The notes under the pieces are model-generated. The model ran no database searches and was not told the DNA's origin. It saw only the letters and a program-made list of their open reading frames with translations. Shown here piece after piece: positions 6,257 to 14,700 of a stretch of DNA of 17,366 nucleotides; position 1 is the first letter of the stretch, and the number at the start of each line of letters is the position of its first letter. Position numbers and translations under genes: made by a program. Source of the DNA: DATJJW01 sp035491935 (GTDB taxonomy: Bacteria > Pseudomonadota > Alphaproteobacteria > ATCC43930 > CGMCC-115725); contig DATJJW010000281.1 of NCBI GenBank assembly GCA_035491935.1, forward strand, positions 1-17,366, read 5' to 3'.

Positions 6257-7804
6257 ATGGTTTCCGAAAGCCCCGAAGCATACACCCCCACCAATCCTGC
6301 TGCCGGCCCCACCACCGGGAACGTGCCCGTTTTTACCGTGGGCGAGTTGTCCGGCGCGTTGAAACGCACCATCGAGCAGGCCTATGGCCATGTCCGGCTG
6401 CGCGGCGAGATCTCCGGCTGCAAGCCGCACAGCTCCGGCCATATCTATCTGGCACTCAAGGATGCCGATGCGGTGATCGACGCCGTGTGCTGGCGCGGCA
6501 CCGCGTCCAAGCTGTCGATCCGCCCGGCCGATGGGCTGGAGGTGATCGCCACCGGGCGCCTCACGACATATCCCGGCCGCTCGAAATACCAGTTCATCAT
6601 CGAGCAGATGGAGCTGGCCGGCGAAGGCGCCTTGCTCAAGATGCTGGAGGACCGCAAGCACAAGCTCGCGGCCGAAGGCCTGTTCGAGGCGGCACGCAAG
6701 AAGCCCCTGCCCTATCTGCCGGAGATCATCGGCATCGTGACCTCGCCCACCGGCGCGGTCATCCGCGACATACTGCATCGGCTGGATGAACGCTTCCCGC
6801 GCCATGTGCTCCTATGGCCGGTGGCGGTGCAGGGCGAGGGTGCGGCGGCCCAGATCGTCGCTGCCATCGAGGGCTTCAACCGCCTTGAGCTGGGCGGCCC
6901 GGTCTCGCGCCCCGACCTGCTGATCGTCGCGCGCGGCGGCGGCAGCCTGGAAGACCTGATGGCCTTCAACGAGGAGGCGGTGGTCCGCGCGGCGGCGGCC
7001 AGCCGCATCCCGCTGATCTCGGCGGTCGGCCACGAGACGGATACGACGCTGATCGACTTCGCCAGCGACCGCCGCGCGCCGACGCCGACGGCGGCAGCCG
7101 AGATGGCGGTGCCGGTACGTCTCGACCTGCTGGCGCAGATGAGCCGGATGGGCGGCCGCATGGAGGCGGCGGCCGCCAGGTTGCTGGACGAACGGCGCCT
7201 GCGAGTCGAGGGGCTGGCGCGCGGACTGCCGGAGCCGCAACGGCTGCTGGAAATCGCCATGCAACGGCTGGACGATCGCAGCGAACGCCTCGACCTCGCC
7301 TGGCGGGCAGGTTTGCGCGACCGGGCGGCGCGCATCGCCAATGCCGCCGCCCTGCTGAAGCATCCGCGCCAGCAACTGGCCGACCACGCGCGGCATCTGG
7401 AGACGGTGGCCCAGCGGCTGCAGCCGGCCGCGCTACGCCTGGCCGAATACCGAGCCGAGCAGCTGAAAGCCGTGGCCCCCCGCCTCGACGCCGCCATCCC
7501 GCGTGAGGTCGAGCGCCATGGCAAGGATCTGGCGCGGCTGGGCCAGATCCTCGACAGCCTGTCGCCCTTCAAGGTGCTGGAACGCGGCTATGCCGTGGTC
7601 GAGGACCGCGACGGCCATCCGATGAGCGCCACCACCATCGCACCGGGCATGGCGCTCAACCTGCGTTTCCACGACGCCACCGTGCCGGTGCGCGCCGAGG
7701 ACGGTGCGGCCACGGCCTCGCCTCCACCGCCAGTCCAGGCCAAGCCCGAACCGGCGAAGCCAAAGCCCAAACCGGCGGAGCCGCGGCAGACGTCGCTGTT
7801 CTAG
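6257..7804 (+). CDS. xseA: Exodeoxyribonuclease VII large subunit
   Basis: XseA, with the small subunit XseB, degrades single-stranded DNA from both ends. The 515-residue protein has the N-terminal OB-fold (FTVGELSGALKRTIEQ, then VRLRGEISGCKPHSSGHIYL, about residues 26-120). The catalytic region follows, with GIVTSPTGAVIRDI, VARGGGSLEDLMAFNEEAVV and SAVGHETDTTLIDFASD. A long charged helical section precedes the KVLERGYAVV motif. The tail is a Pro/Lys/Ala-rich linker ending in QTSLF, which fits the pentapeptide used to bind the beta sliding clamp. No Shine-Dalgarno precedes the ATG, but a TATCAT box lies 5 bases upstream, so a leaderless transcript is possible. The gene converges on the DHH gene with a 9-bp gap. 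xseB is not in the window. Confidence 0.97.
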   Translation: MVSESPEAYTPTNPAAGPTTGNVPVFTVGELSGALKRTIEQAYGHVRLRGEISGCKPHSSGHIYLALKDADAVIDAVCWRGTASKLSIRPADGLEVIATGRLTTYPGRSKYQFIIEQMELAGEGALLKMLEDRKHKLAAEGLFEAARKKPLPYLPEIIGIVTSPTGAVIRDILHRLDERFPRHVLLWPVAVQGEGAAAQIVAAIEGFNRLELGGPVSRPDLLIVARGGGSLEDLMAFNEEAVVRAAAASRIPLISAVGHETDTTLIDFASDRRAPTPTAAAEMAVPVRLDLLAQMSRMGGRMEAAAARLLDERRLRVEGLARGLPEPQRLLEIAMQRLDDRSERLDLAWRAGLRDRAARIANAAALLKHPRQQLADHARHLETVAQRLQPAALRLAEYRAEQLKAVAPRLDAAIPREVERHGKDLARLGQILDSLSPFKVLERGYAVVEDRDGHPMSATTIAPGMALNLRFHDATVPVRAEDGAATASPPPPVQAKPEPAKPKPKPAEPRQTSLF

Positions 7805-7813
7805 GCTGGAAGA

Positions 7814-8740
7814 TCAGTCGCGCAACGCCGCGACGATCACCTTGAGCTTCTCCTCGGCCATCTCGTTGGCGACTTGGCAGGTGCCGGCCGCCGCATGGCC
7901 GCCACCGCCGAATTCCAGCATCAGCGGGCCGATCTCGATATGGCTCGACCGGTTGGTGATCGATCGGCCGCAGGCGAAGACCGTGTTCTGCTTCTGCACG
8001 CCCCAGAGGACATGGATCGAGACGTTCTGCTCGGGGTAGAGCGCATAGATCATGAAGCGGTTGCCGGCGTAGATGACATCTTCCGCCCGCAGGTCGAGCA
8101 CCAGGACATTGCCGTGCGCCGTGCTGCACCGGCGCAGCTGCTCCTTGAACTGTCCCTCATGGGCGAAAAAGAGGTCGGAGCGTTCCTTGACGTCCGGCAG
8201 CTGGAGGATTTCGTCGATGCACATCGTGCGGCAGTGGTCGATCAGCTCCATCATCAGCTGATAGTTGGATATCCGGAAGTCGCGGAAACGCCCGAGGCCG
8301 GTACGCGCATCCATCAGGAAGTTCAAGAGCGTCCAGCCCTTGGGATGCAGGATCTCGTCCAGGGTGTATTGCGCACTGTCGGCCTGATCCACCGCCGCCA
8401 TCAGATCGTCGGGGATGGTCGGGAATTTCGACTTGCCGCCGTAATAGTCGTAGATCACCCGGGCCGCCGAGGGCGCATCGGGATGGATGACATGGTTGTC
8501 TCGCTTGCCGACCCGCTTGCTCTCGCTCAGATGATGGTCGAAGGCGAGGTGGCAGCCCTCGACATAGGGCAGGTTGGTCGTGATATCGTGATCCGTGATC
8601 GGCACCAGCCCATCCTGCATGTCCTTCGGATGGACGAATTTGATCTCGTCGATCAGGCCGAGCTCCTTCAGCAGCACCGCACAGACGAGACCGTCGAAAT
8701 CGCTGCGGGTGACCAGCCGATATTTGCCCTGATGCGCCAT
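7814..8740 (-). CDS. DHH/DHHA1-family phosphoesterase
   Basis: This 308-residue protein has both DHH superfamily parts. The N-terminal domain carries RSDFDGLVCAVLL (Asp14 and Asp16, metal ligands) and AFDHHLSE (Asp68-His69-His70). The C-terminal DHHA1 domain carries the glycine-rich GGGGHAAAG near residues 278-286. The family uses Mn2+ or Mg2+ to hydrolyse phosphoester bonds in substrates such as polyphosphate, pAp, nano-RNA or cyclic dinucleotide products; which applies here is not evident. It has no RecJ-type OB extension, no CBS or PAS domain and no signal peptide, so it is a stand-alone cytoplasmic enzyme. The ATG follows GGGGGAGA by 7 bases, and that ribosome site can pair with an upstream C-run (8767-8772). 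It lies downstream of the lipid A operon on the same strand, after a 154-bp gap. Confidence 0.88.
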   Translation of the reverse strand: MAHQGKYRLVTRSDFDGLVCAVLLKELGLIDEIKFVHPKDMQDGLVPITDHDITTNLPYVEGCHLAFDHHLSESKRVGKRDNHVIHPDAPSAARVIYDYYGGKSKFPTIPDDLMAAVDQADSAQYTLDEILHPKGWTLLNFLMDARTGLGRFRDFRISNYQLMMELIDHCRTMCIDEILQLPDVKERSDLFFAHEGQFKEQLRRCSTAHGNVLVLDLRAEDVIYAGNRFMIYALYPEQNVSIHVLWGVQKQNTVFACGRSITNRSSHIEIGPLMLEFGGGGHAAAGTCQVANEMAEEKLKVIVAALRD

Positions 8741-8746
8741 GTTCTA

Positions 8747-8772
8747 TCTCCCCCAAAACTACCCCAGGGGGA
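8747..8772 (-). promoter_or_regulatory. Possible Shine-Dalgarno-sequestering hairpin before the DHH gene
   Basis: In the mRNA a TCCCCC run (8772-8767) is complementary to the GGGGGA of the ribosome site (8754-8749), with a 12-base loop. The same C-run could alternatively fold onto the adjacent GGGG (8766-8763). Pairing would hide the ribosome site. This comes from base pairing alone. The rest of 8741-8894 shows no gene. Confidence 0.3.
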
Positions 8773-8894
8773 GGATGGAAAGCGAAAAGCGTGTCAGATG
8801 CAAGCGCAGCACCCGCGAAATCGCCCGAAATCAAATGTCAGGCCGGGCTCAATCCGACACCCCCGACCCTGGGAGATGATAGCTGCCGGTGCTT

Positions 8895-9770
8895 TCAGGA
8901 TTCAGGCCAGCGGCGGTGCAGCCAGAACCATTGGCCGGGGTCTTCGCGCACCCAGTCCTCGATGCGGGCATTGACGTGGGTCATGACCGCCAGCAGGTCG
9001 GCGTTGCGATCCCCGGTCCTGGGGATGTCGAACGGCGGATCGATGACCAGGCGGAAACGCGCGCCTTCAAGCCGCTGGACCCGCGCCATGATCAGCGTGG
9101 CGTCGAAGCGGCGAGCGAGTTCGGCGACGCCGGGCGCCGTCATCGCGTCGCGGCCGAAGAACGGCACGGCAATGCCGTCATTCATCTTCTGGTCGGCCAG
9201 CAGGACGACGCTGTCGCCGCGCTTCAAGGCGCCGAGCAGCAGCCGGGCGCCGGCCGGCCCCTTGGGTGCGGCCACGGCCCCCATGCCTTCGCGGATGCCA
9301 CGGATGATATTCTCGACCATCGGATTATTGGCGGCGCGGTAGACCTGGACCAGCCGCATGCCGTGGCGGATGATCGCGGCACCGCCGACCTCCCAATTGC
9401 CGTAATGGGCCGAGACGAAGATAATCGGCCTGCCCAGGGCCTTTGCCCTCTCGACATGCTCCAATCCTTCGATCGTGACCGGGCTGTCCGGCGTGCCGAA
9501 GCGAAGATCGGCCAGATGCGGGTATTCGGCGATGACACGGCCGAGATTGTCCCACATCCGGCGCAGGATCCGGCGCTTCTGGGCCTCATCAAGGCCCGGC
9601 ATCGCCAGGTCGAGATTGCGCCGCGCCCGCTTCTCGACGCCGATCAGAGGGCCGATCGTCCGGGCGACGGCACCGCCCAAAGCCGAGGCGGCACCCATCG
9701 GCAGCACCCGGAACAGGTTGAAGACCAGACGCACCGCCCGGCCTTCGAGCCAATCGCCCAAACCGCTCAC
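8895..9770 (-). CDS. Lipid A biosynthesis acyltransferase, LpxL/HtrB family
   Basis: This 291-residue member of the lauroyl/myristoyl acyltransferase family transfers an acyl chain from acyl-ACP to the Kdo-lipid A precursor at the inner membrane. The catalytic HX4E motif is AHYGNWEV (His122, Glu127). Further family blocks are RNLDLAMPGL near residue 51, RRMWDNLGRVIAEYP near 70, VVLLADQKMNDGIAVPFFGR and the terminal WFWLHRRWPES. I chose GTG at 9770, which overlaps the lpxK stop as GTGA and has GAGG 7 bases upstream. The alternative GTG at 9788 would overlap lpxK by 22 bases. It is the last gene of the lipid A operon. The exact acyl chain and position cannot be told. Confidence 0.92.
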   Translation of the reverse strand: MSGLGDWLEGRAVRLVFNLFRVLPMGAASALGGAVARTIGPLIGVEKRARRNLDLAMPGLDEAQKRRILRRMWDNLGRVIAEYPHLADLRFGTPDSPVTIEGLEHVERAKALGRPIIFVSAHYGNWEVGGAAIIRHGMRLVQVYRAANNPMVENIIRGIREGMGAVAAPKGPAGARLLLGALKRGDSVVLLADQKMNDGIAVPFFGRDAMTAPGVAELARRFDATLIMARVQRLEGARFRLVIDPPFDIPRTGDRNADLLAVMTHVNARIEDWVREDPGQWFWLHRRWPES

Positions 9771-10726
9771 GGCACGGCCTCGAGCCACGCGTCGAGCGCC
9801 GCCGCATCGTCCCAGACGAGATCGACGGCCAGGCTTGCGATCGATCCGCGCCGTTCCGGCGGCACGCGGACATGGTCCTTGGCCGTGGTCACGGCCATGG
9901 CGCCCGCCGCCGAGGCCGCGGTCAGCAGCAGATCGATCTCATCCGCGGTATAGGGGTGATGGTCGGCGAAACCATGACGCGCGACGACGATCGCGCCCAG
10001 CTCCTCCAGCGTCTCGAAGAACTTGGCCGGCCGGCCGATGCCGGCGAAGGCCAGGACCCGGCGGCCGCGCCACGCCAGCGCGTCATGGGCCGCCAGATGC
10101 GCCCGCGCCACCGGCAGTCGCCTGACGGCGTCGGTCGCCCGGGTCCGGTCCGCGCCGATCATGATCGCCAGTTGCACGCGGGCGATCCCTGAAGCCAGGC
10201 TTTCACGTAACGGACCGGCCGGCATGACCCGGCCATTGCCGAAGCCATAGCCGCCATCGACGACCATGGCCGCGAAATCCTGGTGCAACGTCGGGTTCTG
10301 CAGGCCATCATCCATCAGGATGAGGTCGGCGCCGGCGGCCACCGCCGCGCGGGCACCCGCCGGTCGGTCGCGCGAGACCCAGGTGGGCGCGGCCTGGGCC
10401 AAGAGCAGCGGCTCGTCGCCGACGGCACGGAAATCGTGGGATGCCGGGTCCACCCGCACCGGGCCGACGAGGGCGCCGCCATAGCCCCGCGTCAGGATAT
10501 GCGGGTTGCGGCCGGATGCCTGCAGCCTGGCGGCCAGCGACAGCACCACCGGCGTCTTGCCGGCACCGCCCGCCACCAGATTGCCGATGCAGATGATTGG
10601 GACCGAGGATTTGACCGGCCGCGTGCGCCAACGGCGGAAGGCGCCGCCCAGGGCGAACAGACAGGATGCCGGGGCCAGCAGGGCCGGCACCAGCCCGTCG
10701 CGCTGCCAGAAATCGGGCGCTTTCAC
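9767..10726 (-). CDS. lpxK: Tetraacyldisaccharide 4'-kinase
   Basis: LpxK phosphorylates the 4' position of the tetraacyldisaccharide to form lipid IVA at the inner membrane. The 319-residue length is normal. The N-terminus has a hydrophobic segment near residues 11-30, then the P-loop IGNLVAGGAGKTPV (Walker A, about 48-60), LTRGYGG (78-84), VGDEPLLLA (102-110) and the DDGLQN motif (139-144). MPAGPLRE and VTTAKDHVRVP further on are typical of the family. The start is GTG at 10726 and overlaps the waaA stop as GTGA; the N-terminus (KAPDFW) has the usual family form. The downstream end overlaps the acyltransferase in the same way, so the three genes are tightly coupled. Confidence 0.96.
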   Translation of the reverse strand: MKAPDFWQRDGLVPALLAPASCLFALGGAFRRWRTRPVKSSVPIICIGNLVAGGAGKTPVVLSLAARLQASGRNPHILTRGYGGALVGPVRVDPASHDFRAVGDEPLLLAQAAPTWVSRDRPAGARAAVAAGADLILMDDGLQNPTLHQDFAAMVVDGGYGFGNGRVMPAGPLRESLASGIARVQLAIMIGADRTRATDAVRRLPVARAHLAAHDALAWRGRRVLAFAGIGRPAKFFETLEELGAIVVARHGFADHHPYTADEIDLLLTAASAAGAMAVTTAKDHVRVPPERRGSIASLAVDLVWDDAAALDAWLEAVP

Positions 10727-12027
10727 GGGATGCTTCCCGGCGATTTGGCGGTGAGCGCCGCGATCCAGGGCTCGAGTTCCGCCAGCACCCGGTCCAGCAC
10801 CGCCGCCTGGCCGCGCGCCACAGCCTGCGCCGCCTCGCCCATCTCTCGGCAGAGGGATTCGTCGCCCAGCAGGGCCGTGACCGCGGCGGCCAAGGCCCCG
10901 GCATCGGCGACCTGGCGCGCGGCCCCCGCCGTATCCAGGGCACGGGTGACGGATGCCGCCGAAAACATGTCCGGCCCATGCAGGATGGCGCGGGCCAGCC
11001 GCGCCGCCTCCAGCGGGTTATGGCCGCCGACCGGCTTCAGCGAGCCGCCGATCAGCACGATTGGCGCCAGGCGATAGAACACGCCCATCTCGCCCAGCGT
11101 ATCGACGAGATAGACTTGCGTATCGTCATCGATCACGCCCGCTTGGCTGTGACGCTGGGCCTGGAATCCCATCCGGCCCAGGAGGCTCACGACCTCGGCG
11201 ATACGTTGCGGATGGCGGGGCGCCAGGATGGTCAGCAGATCGGGATACGCGGCTGCGGCCAGACGATGGGCCTCGGCGACGATCTCCTCTTCCCCTGCAT
11301 GGGTCGAGGCCGCGAGCCAGACCGGCCGCCCGCCGATTGCCGCCTGCAACCGTGCCAGCACCTCGGCATCGGCGGGCGGCGGCGGGCCGGCGGCCTTGAG
11401 GTCGCCGACCGAGCCGACATTGCGGGCGCCCAATTGCCGGATCCTGTCGGCTTGCACCTCGTCCTGCGCCAGGATGCGGGCGAAGCTGCCGAAGATGCCC
11501 GATGCCAGGACCGGCAATTTGGCCCAATTGGCGGCGCTGCGAGCCGAGAGCCGGGCATTCAGCAGCACCATCGGCACGGCAGCCGCCTGGGTCTCCAGCA
11601 CCAGATTGGGCCACAGCTCGGATTCGACGAACAACGCCAGATCCGGACGCCAATGCCGGAGAAAGCTGCGCACCGCGCCCAGCTGGTCCACCGGCACGAA
11701 TTGATGGAAGGCGCGCGGCGGCAGCCGGTCGGCTATCAGCTTGGCCGAGGTGACGGTGCCGGTCGTCACCAGCACATGGGCGTGCGGCAGCCGCGCCAGC
11801 AACGCCTCGAGCAGCGGCAGCAACGACAGGGATTCGCCGACGCTGGCCGCGTGGGTCCAGACCAGCACCCCTTCGGGCCGCGGCCGCGAGGCATGGCCGA
11901 AACGTTCTGGCAGCCGGTCCTCCAGTTCCTTGCCGGCCTTGAGGCGCCGGCGCAGCAACTGGCGGATCACCGGTGCGGCGAGATCGGTCACCAGACCATA
12001 GAGGCGGAATCCCGGATGCCGCGTCAT
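10723..12027 (-). CDS. waaA: 3-deoxy-D-manno-octulosonic acid (Kdo) transferase
   Basis: WaaA (KdtA) is a GT-B glycosyltransferase that adds Kdo from CMP-Kdo to lipid IVA at the cytoplasmic face of the inner membrane. The 434-residue protein has the family hallmarks WTHAASVGESLSLLPL (residues 57-72, with Glu65 at the catalytic-base position), LVTTGTVTSAKL near 86, FVESELWPNL, LLNARLS, SVGDLKA, APRHPQR and the C-terminal GGSLKPVGGHNPLEAA. I chose ATG at 12027: it gives the normal family N-terminus and lies 5 bases after the stop of the preceding gene. The frame happens to stay open for another 576 bases upstream, but that part runs through the DUF374 gene in another frame and shows no similarity. 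The number of Kdo residues added is not visible. Confidence 0.96.
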   Translation of the reverse strand: MTRHPGFRLYGLVTDLAAPVIRQLLRRRLKAGKELEDRLPERFGHASRPRPEGVLVWTHAASVGESLSLLPLLEALLARLPHAHVLVTTGTVTSAKLIADRLPPRAFHQFVPVDQLGAVRSFLRHWRPDLALFVESELWPNLVLETQAAAVPMVLLNARLSARSAANWAKLPVLASGIFGSFARILAQDEVQADRIRQLGARNVGSVGDLKAAGPPPPADAEVLARLQAAIGGRPVWLAASTHAGEEEIVAEAHRLAAAAYPDLLTILAPRHPQRIAEVVSLLGRMGFQAQRHSQAGVIDDDTQVYLVDTLGEMGVFYRLAPIVLIGGSLKPVGGHNPLEAARLARAILHGPDMFSAASVTRALDTAGAARQVADAGALAAAVTALLGDESLCREMGEAAQAVARGQAAVLDRVLAELEPWIAALTAKSPGSIP

Positions 12028-12032
12028 GACCG

Positions 12033-12764
12033 TCAAGGCCGCCAGGGTTCGGGCGAGGGCGGCACCGGCCGGTGGCCGCAGCGCCGGTCCGCCGCCGCCG
12101 ACAGCTCGTTCATCCGCGCTTCCAGCGTCTGCCTTGCCGCTTCCTGCGCCGCCGCATCGGCATCCGGCGCTACGAAGAGCGGCTCGCCCCAGAGGAACAC
12201 GCCGCGCGAAAAGGGCAGCGCCAGATGAAAGCGGTCCCAGCTGCCGAGGATGCGGCGCCGGGTCGTGGCATAGGCCAAAGGCAGGATCGGCGCGCCGGAC
12301 AGACGGGCGGCGGCGATGATGCCGGGGCTGGCGCGCATCGCCGGACCGCGCGGCCCATCCGGCGTCACGCCGATATGCTCGCCATTCGAGAGCGAGCGGA
12401 CCATGGCGCGCAGCGCGGCCATGCCGCCCTTGGCCTTGGTCGAATTCGATTTGGCGGCCGATCCGATGATGGTGTTGAGGCCGAAATGCGCGATGGCATC
12501 GGCGATGATGCGCCCGTCGCGATGGCCGGAGATCAGCATGTTCATCGGCTGCGTCTCGGGCCAGGCCTTGGGCATCATCAACAGCCGCCCGTGCCAGAAG
12601 CACAGGATGAAGGGCTTGCCCGCCTGCCAGTAGGCTTCAGGGATATCGCCATGCTCGGTCTGCCAGCGGCTGGTACGCCAGACGAAGCGGATATAGGCGG
12701 CGACGCAACGGCATATCCACCGGTTGAACGCGGCCGAGCGTAGAAGGCGCTTCAAGGGGTCCAT
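12033..12764 (-). CDS. DUF374 lysophospholipid acyltransferase family protein
   Basis: This 243-residue protein matches the DUF374 group found beside waaA and msbA in many alphaproteobacteria. Blocks are a hydrophobic, Arg-rich N-terminus, FILCFWHGRLLMMP with the HGR triad near residues 58-60, MLISGHRDGRIIADAIAHFG, the run TIIGSAAKSNSTKAKGG, and GVTPDGPRGPAMRASPGI. The HG and PDGPRGP elements resemble the H-x4-D and phosphate-contact regions of PlsC-like acyltransferases. The reaction is unproven; acylation of a lipid A or Kdo intermediate is inferred from the neighbours. The ATG lies 15 bases after the msbA stop and has only a weak ribosome site, suggesting coupling to msbA translation. Confidence 0.88.
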   Translation of the reverse strand: MDPLKRLLRSAAFNRWICRCVAAYIRFVWRTSRWQTEHGDIPEAYWQAGKPFILCFWHGRLLMMPKAWPETQPMNMLISGHRDGRIIADAIAHFGLNTIIGSAAKSNSTKAKGGMAALRAMVRSLSNGEHIGVTPDGPRGPAMRASPGIIAAARLSGAPILPLAYATTRRRILGSWDRFHLALPFSRGVFLWGEPLFVAPDADAAAQEAARQTLEARMNELSAAADRRCGHRPVPPSPEPWRP

Positions 12765-12779
12765 GGTAATGACGGCGCC

Positions 12780-14639
12780 CTAGCCTTCGACCGCCACGCC
12801 TGGACCGGCATCTGCGATCAGCCCCATATCGGCGCCGGCGAACTGCATCTGCCACAGCCGGGCATAGACGCCGTTCTTCGCCAGCAGCTCGTCATGGGTG
12901 CCGCATTCGGCGACCATGCCGCCATCGATGGCGTAGATCAGGTCGGCATCCTGGATCGTCGACAGGCGATGGGCGATGACCAGCGAGGTGCGGCCGGCCA
13001 TCAACCGCCTCAAGGCGCCCTGGATCGCCCGCTCGGATTCGGTGTCGAGCGCCGAGGTCGCCTCGTCGAGCAGCAGGATCGGCGCGTTCTTCAGCATGGC
13101 GCGCGCAATGGCGATACGCTGGCGTTGGCCGCCGGAGAGGCGAATGCCCTGCTCGCCAACCAGCGTGTCGTAGCCTGCGGGCAGGTTCATGATGAACTCA
13201 TGCGCCGCCGCATCCTGCGCCGCACGGACGATGTCGTCGTCGGAAGCGCCCAGGCTGCCATAGGCGATGTTGGCGCGGATCGTGTCGTCGAACAGGCTGA
13301 CTTCCTGGCTCACCAGCGCCATCGCGCCGCGTAAGGAATCCAGGGTCACGGCGCGCACATCCTGCCCGTCGATCGCGACGCGGCCGGACGCCACGTCATA
13401 GAAGCGCGGGATCAGGTTGAGGATGGTCGATTTGCCCGCCCCTGACGGGCCGACCAACGCCACCTTGGCACCCGCCGGCACGTCGATGCTGAGGCCGTTC
13501 AGCGCCGCCTGCAGCGATACGCGCGCGCCCTCGGCATTGGCGCTATCGGCATAGGCGAAGCGGACGCCCTCGAAACGGATGGCGCCCCCGGAAAGGGCCA
13601 GCGGCACGGCGTCCGGCCGGTCGACGATCGTCGGCTCCATGTCGAGCACGGCGAAGACGCGCTCGGTGGCGGCCAGCCCATCCTGGACGTTGACATTGAG
13701 GTTGGTGAGATTCTTCAACGGCGCATAGGCCATCAGCAGCGCGGTGACGAAGCTGAAGAAGGCGCCGGGCGTGCGGGTGCCGTGGATCACCTCCCAGCCG
13801 CCGAACAGGATGACGCTGGCGACCGCGACGCTGCCGACCGTCTCCATCAAGGGAGAGGTCGCCGAACGGGTCCGCGATGCCTTCTCGACCAGGCGATAGA
13901 TCTTTTCGGTGAGCGCGCCGATGCGCCGGGTCTCGTAGGCCTCCATGCCATAGGCCTTGACATGGCGCGGCCCCTGGAAGACCTGCGACAGCGAGGTGGT
14001 GAGATGCGCCATCTCTTCCTGCACGCCGATCGAGACTTTGCGCATGCGCCGAGAGAGACGGCGCACCGGCCCGATGATCGCCGGCAACCCGACCAGCGAG
14101 ACGAGCGCCAGGCTCCAATCCTGGTAGAACATCATGCCGATGAGCCCGACGACGCTGAGCGCGTCGCGCCCGAAGCCGGTGATCGCCTGAGTGGTGGCGA
14201 AGCGCATCAGATTGGTGTCGTTGATGAAGCGCGACACCAGCTCGCCGCTGTGGGTACGGTGGAAGAAGGCGATGTCGGCCCGCACCAGCTTAGCGAACAG
14301 CGCGTCCTGGATGTCGGCGATGATGCGCTGGCCGACCGTGGTCATCAGCACCTGCTGGAAATACGACGCCACGCCCTTGATCAAGGCGAGCCCGATCACC
14401 GCCCCGGCGATTAGCCACAGCCAGCCCATGGAGCTGCGCTGGATGAAGATGCGGTCGAGCACCGGCTGCATCATCCAGGCATTGGTCGTGGTGGTCGCCG
14501 CAACCACGAACATGAAGAAGACCGAGCCCAGCAGCCGGCCGATATGCGGGCGTACGAATTCGCGGAACAGCCGTTTCGCCAAGCGAAGAGTCTGTACGTC
14601 GCGCTGCCCTGAAGATCCTGAGATGACCGATGCGGCCAA
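12780..14639 (-). CDS. msbA: Lipid A export ABC transporter, MsbA-like (permease-ATPase fusion)
   Basis: This 619-residue half-transporter has a transmembrane domain (about residues 30-330) followed by a nucleotide-binding domain. Motifs are Walker A GPSGAGKST (397-405), Q-loop Gln445, signature LSGGQ (501-505), Walker B ILLLDE (521-526) and H-loop His557. A homodimer would flip lipid A or a related lipid across the inner membrane using ATP. The assignment to lipid A rests on the downstream waaA, lpxK and acyltransferase genes; multidrug or other lipid export is the alternative. The start is a TTG at 14639: an in-frame TGA lies three codons upstream and no ATG occurs until residue 43, inside the first membrane helix. 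GAAGG overlaps this upstream stop and would serve as the ribosome site. Another in-frame TTG at residue 20 is possible. Confidence 0.9.
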   Translation of the reverse strand: MAASVISGSSGQRDVQTLRLAKRLFREFVRPHIGRLLGSVFFMFVVAATTTTNAWMMQPVLDRIFIQRSSMGWLWLIAGAVIGLALIKGVASYFQQVLMTTVGQRIIADIQDALFAKLVRADIAFFHRTHSGELVSRFINDTNLMRFATTQAITGFGRDALSVVGLIGMMFYQDWSLALVSLVGLPAIIGPVRRLSRRMRKVSIGVQEEMAHLTTSLSQVFQGPRHVKAYGMEAYETRRIGALTEKIYRLVEKASRTRSATSPLMETVGSVAVASVILFGGWEVIHGTRTPGAFFSFVTALLMAYAPLKNLTNLNVNVQDGLAATERVFAVLDMEPTIVDRPDAVPLALSGGAIRFEGVRFAYADSANAEGARVSLQAALNGLSIDVPAGAKVALVGPSGAGKSTILNLIPRFYDVASGRVAIDGQDVRAVTLDSLRGAMALVSQEVSLFDDTIRANIAYGSLGASDDDIVRAAQDAAAHEFIMNLPAGYDTLVGEQGIRLSGGQRQRIAIARAMLKNAPILLLDEATSALDTESERAIQGALRRLMAGRTSLVIAHRLSTIQDADLIYAIDGGMVAECGTHDELLAKNGVYARLWQMQFAGADMGLIADAGPGVAVEG

Positions 14640-14700
14640 AAGCCTTCACCCGCTCTGAAAGCAGCGCGGCACGGAAACATCGCCCCGCGCCGCGCAAGCA

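Noticed and set aside
7874..8974. 366-codon open frame on the plus strand opposite the DHH gene
   Set aside because: It lies antisense to a clearly recognisable phosphoesterase gene and matches no family pattern.
10666..12228. 520-codon open frame on the plus strand opposite waaA and lpxK
   Set aside because: It is antisense to recognisable genes, has composition typical of GC-rich shadow frames and shows no recognisable domain.
10723..12603. Open frame of 626 codons that would extend waaA upstream through the DUF374 gene
   Set aside because: Only the last 434 residues have Kdo-transferase sequence. The upstream part is Arg/Ala-rich out-of-frame translation of the DUF374 gene, and ATG 12027 gives the normal N-terminus.
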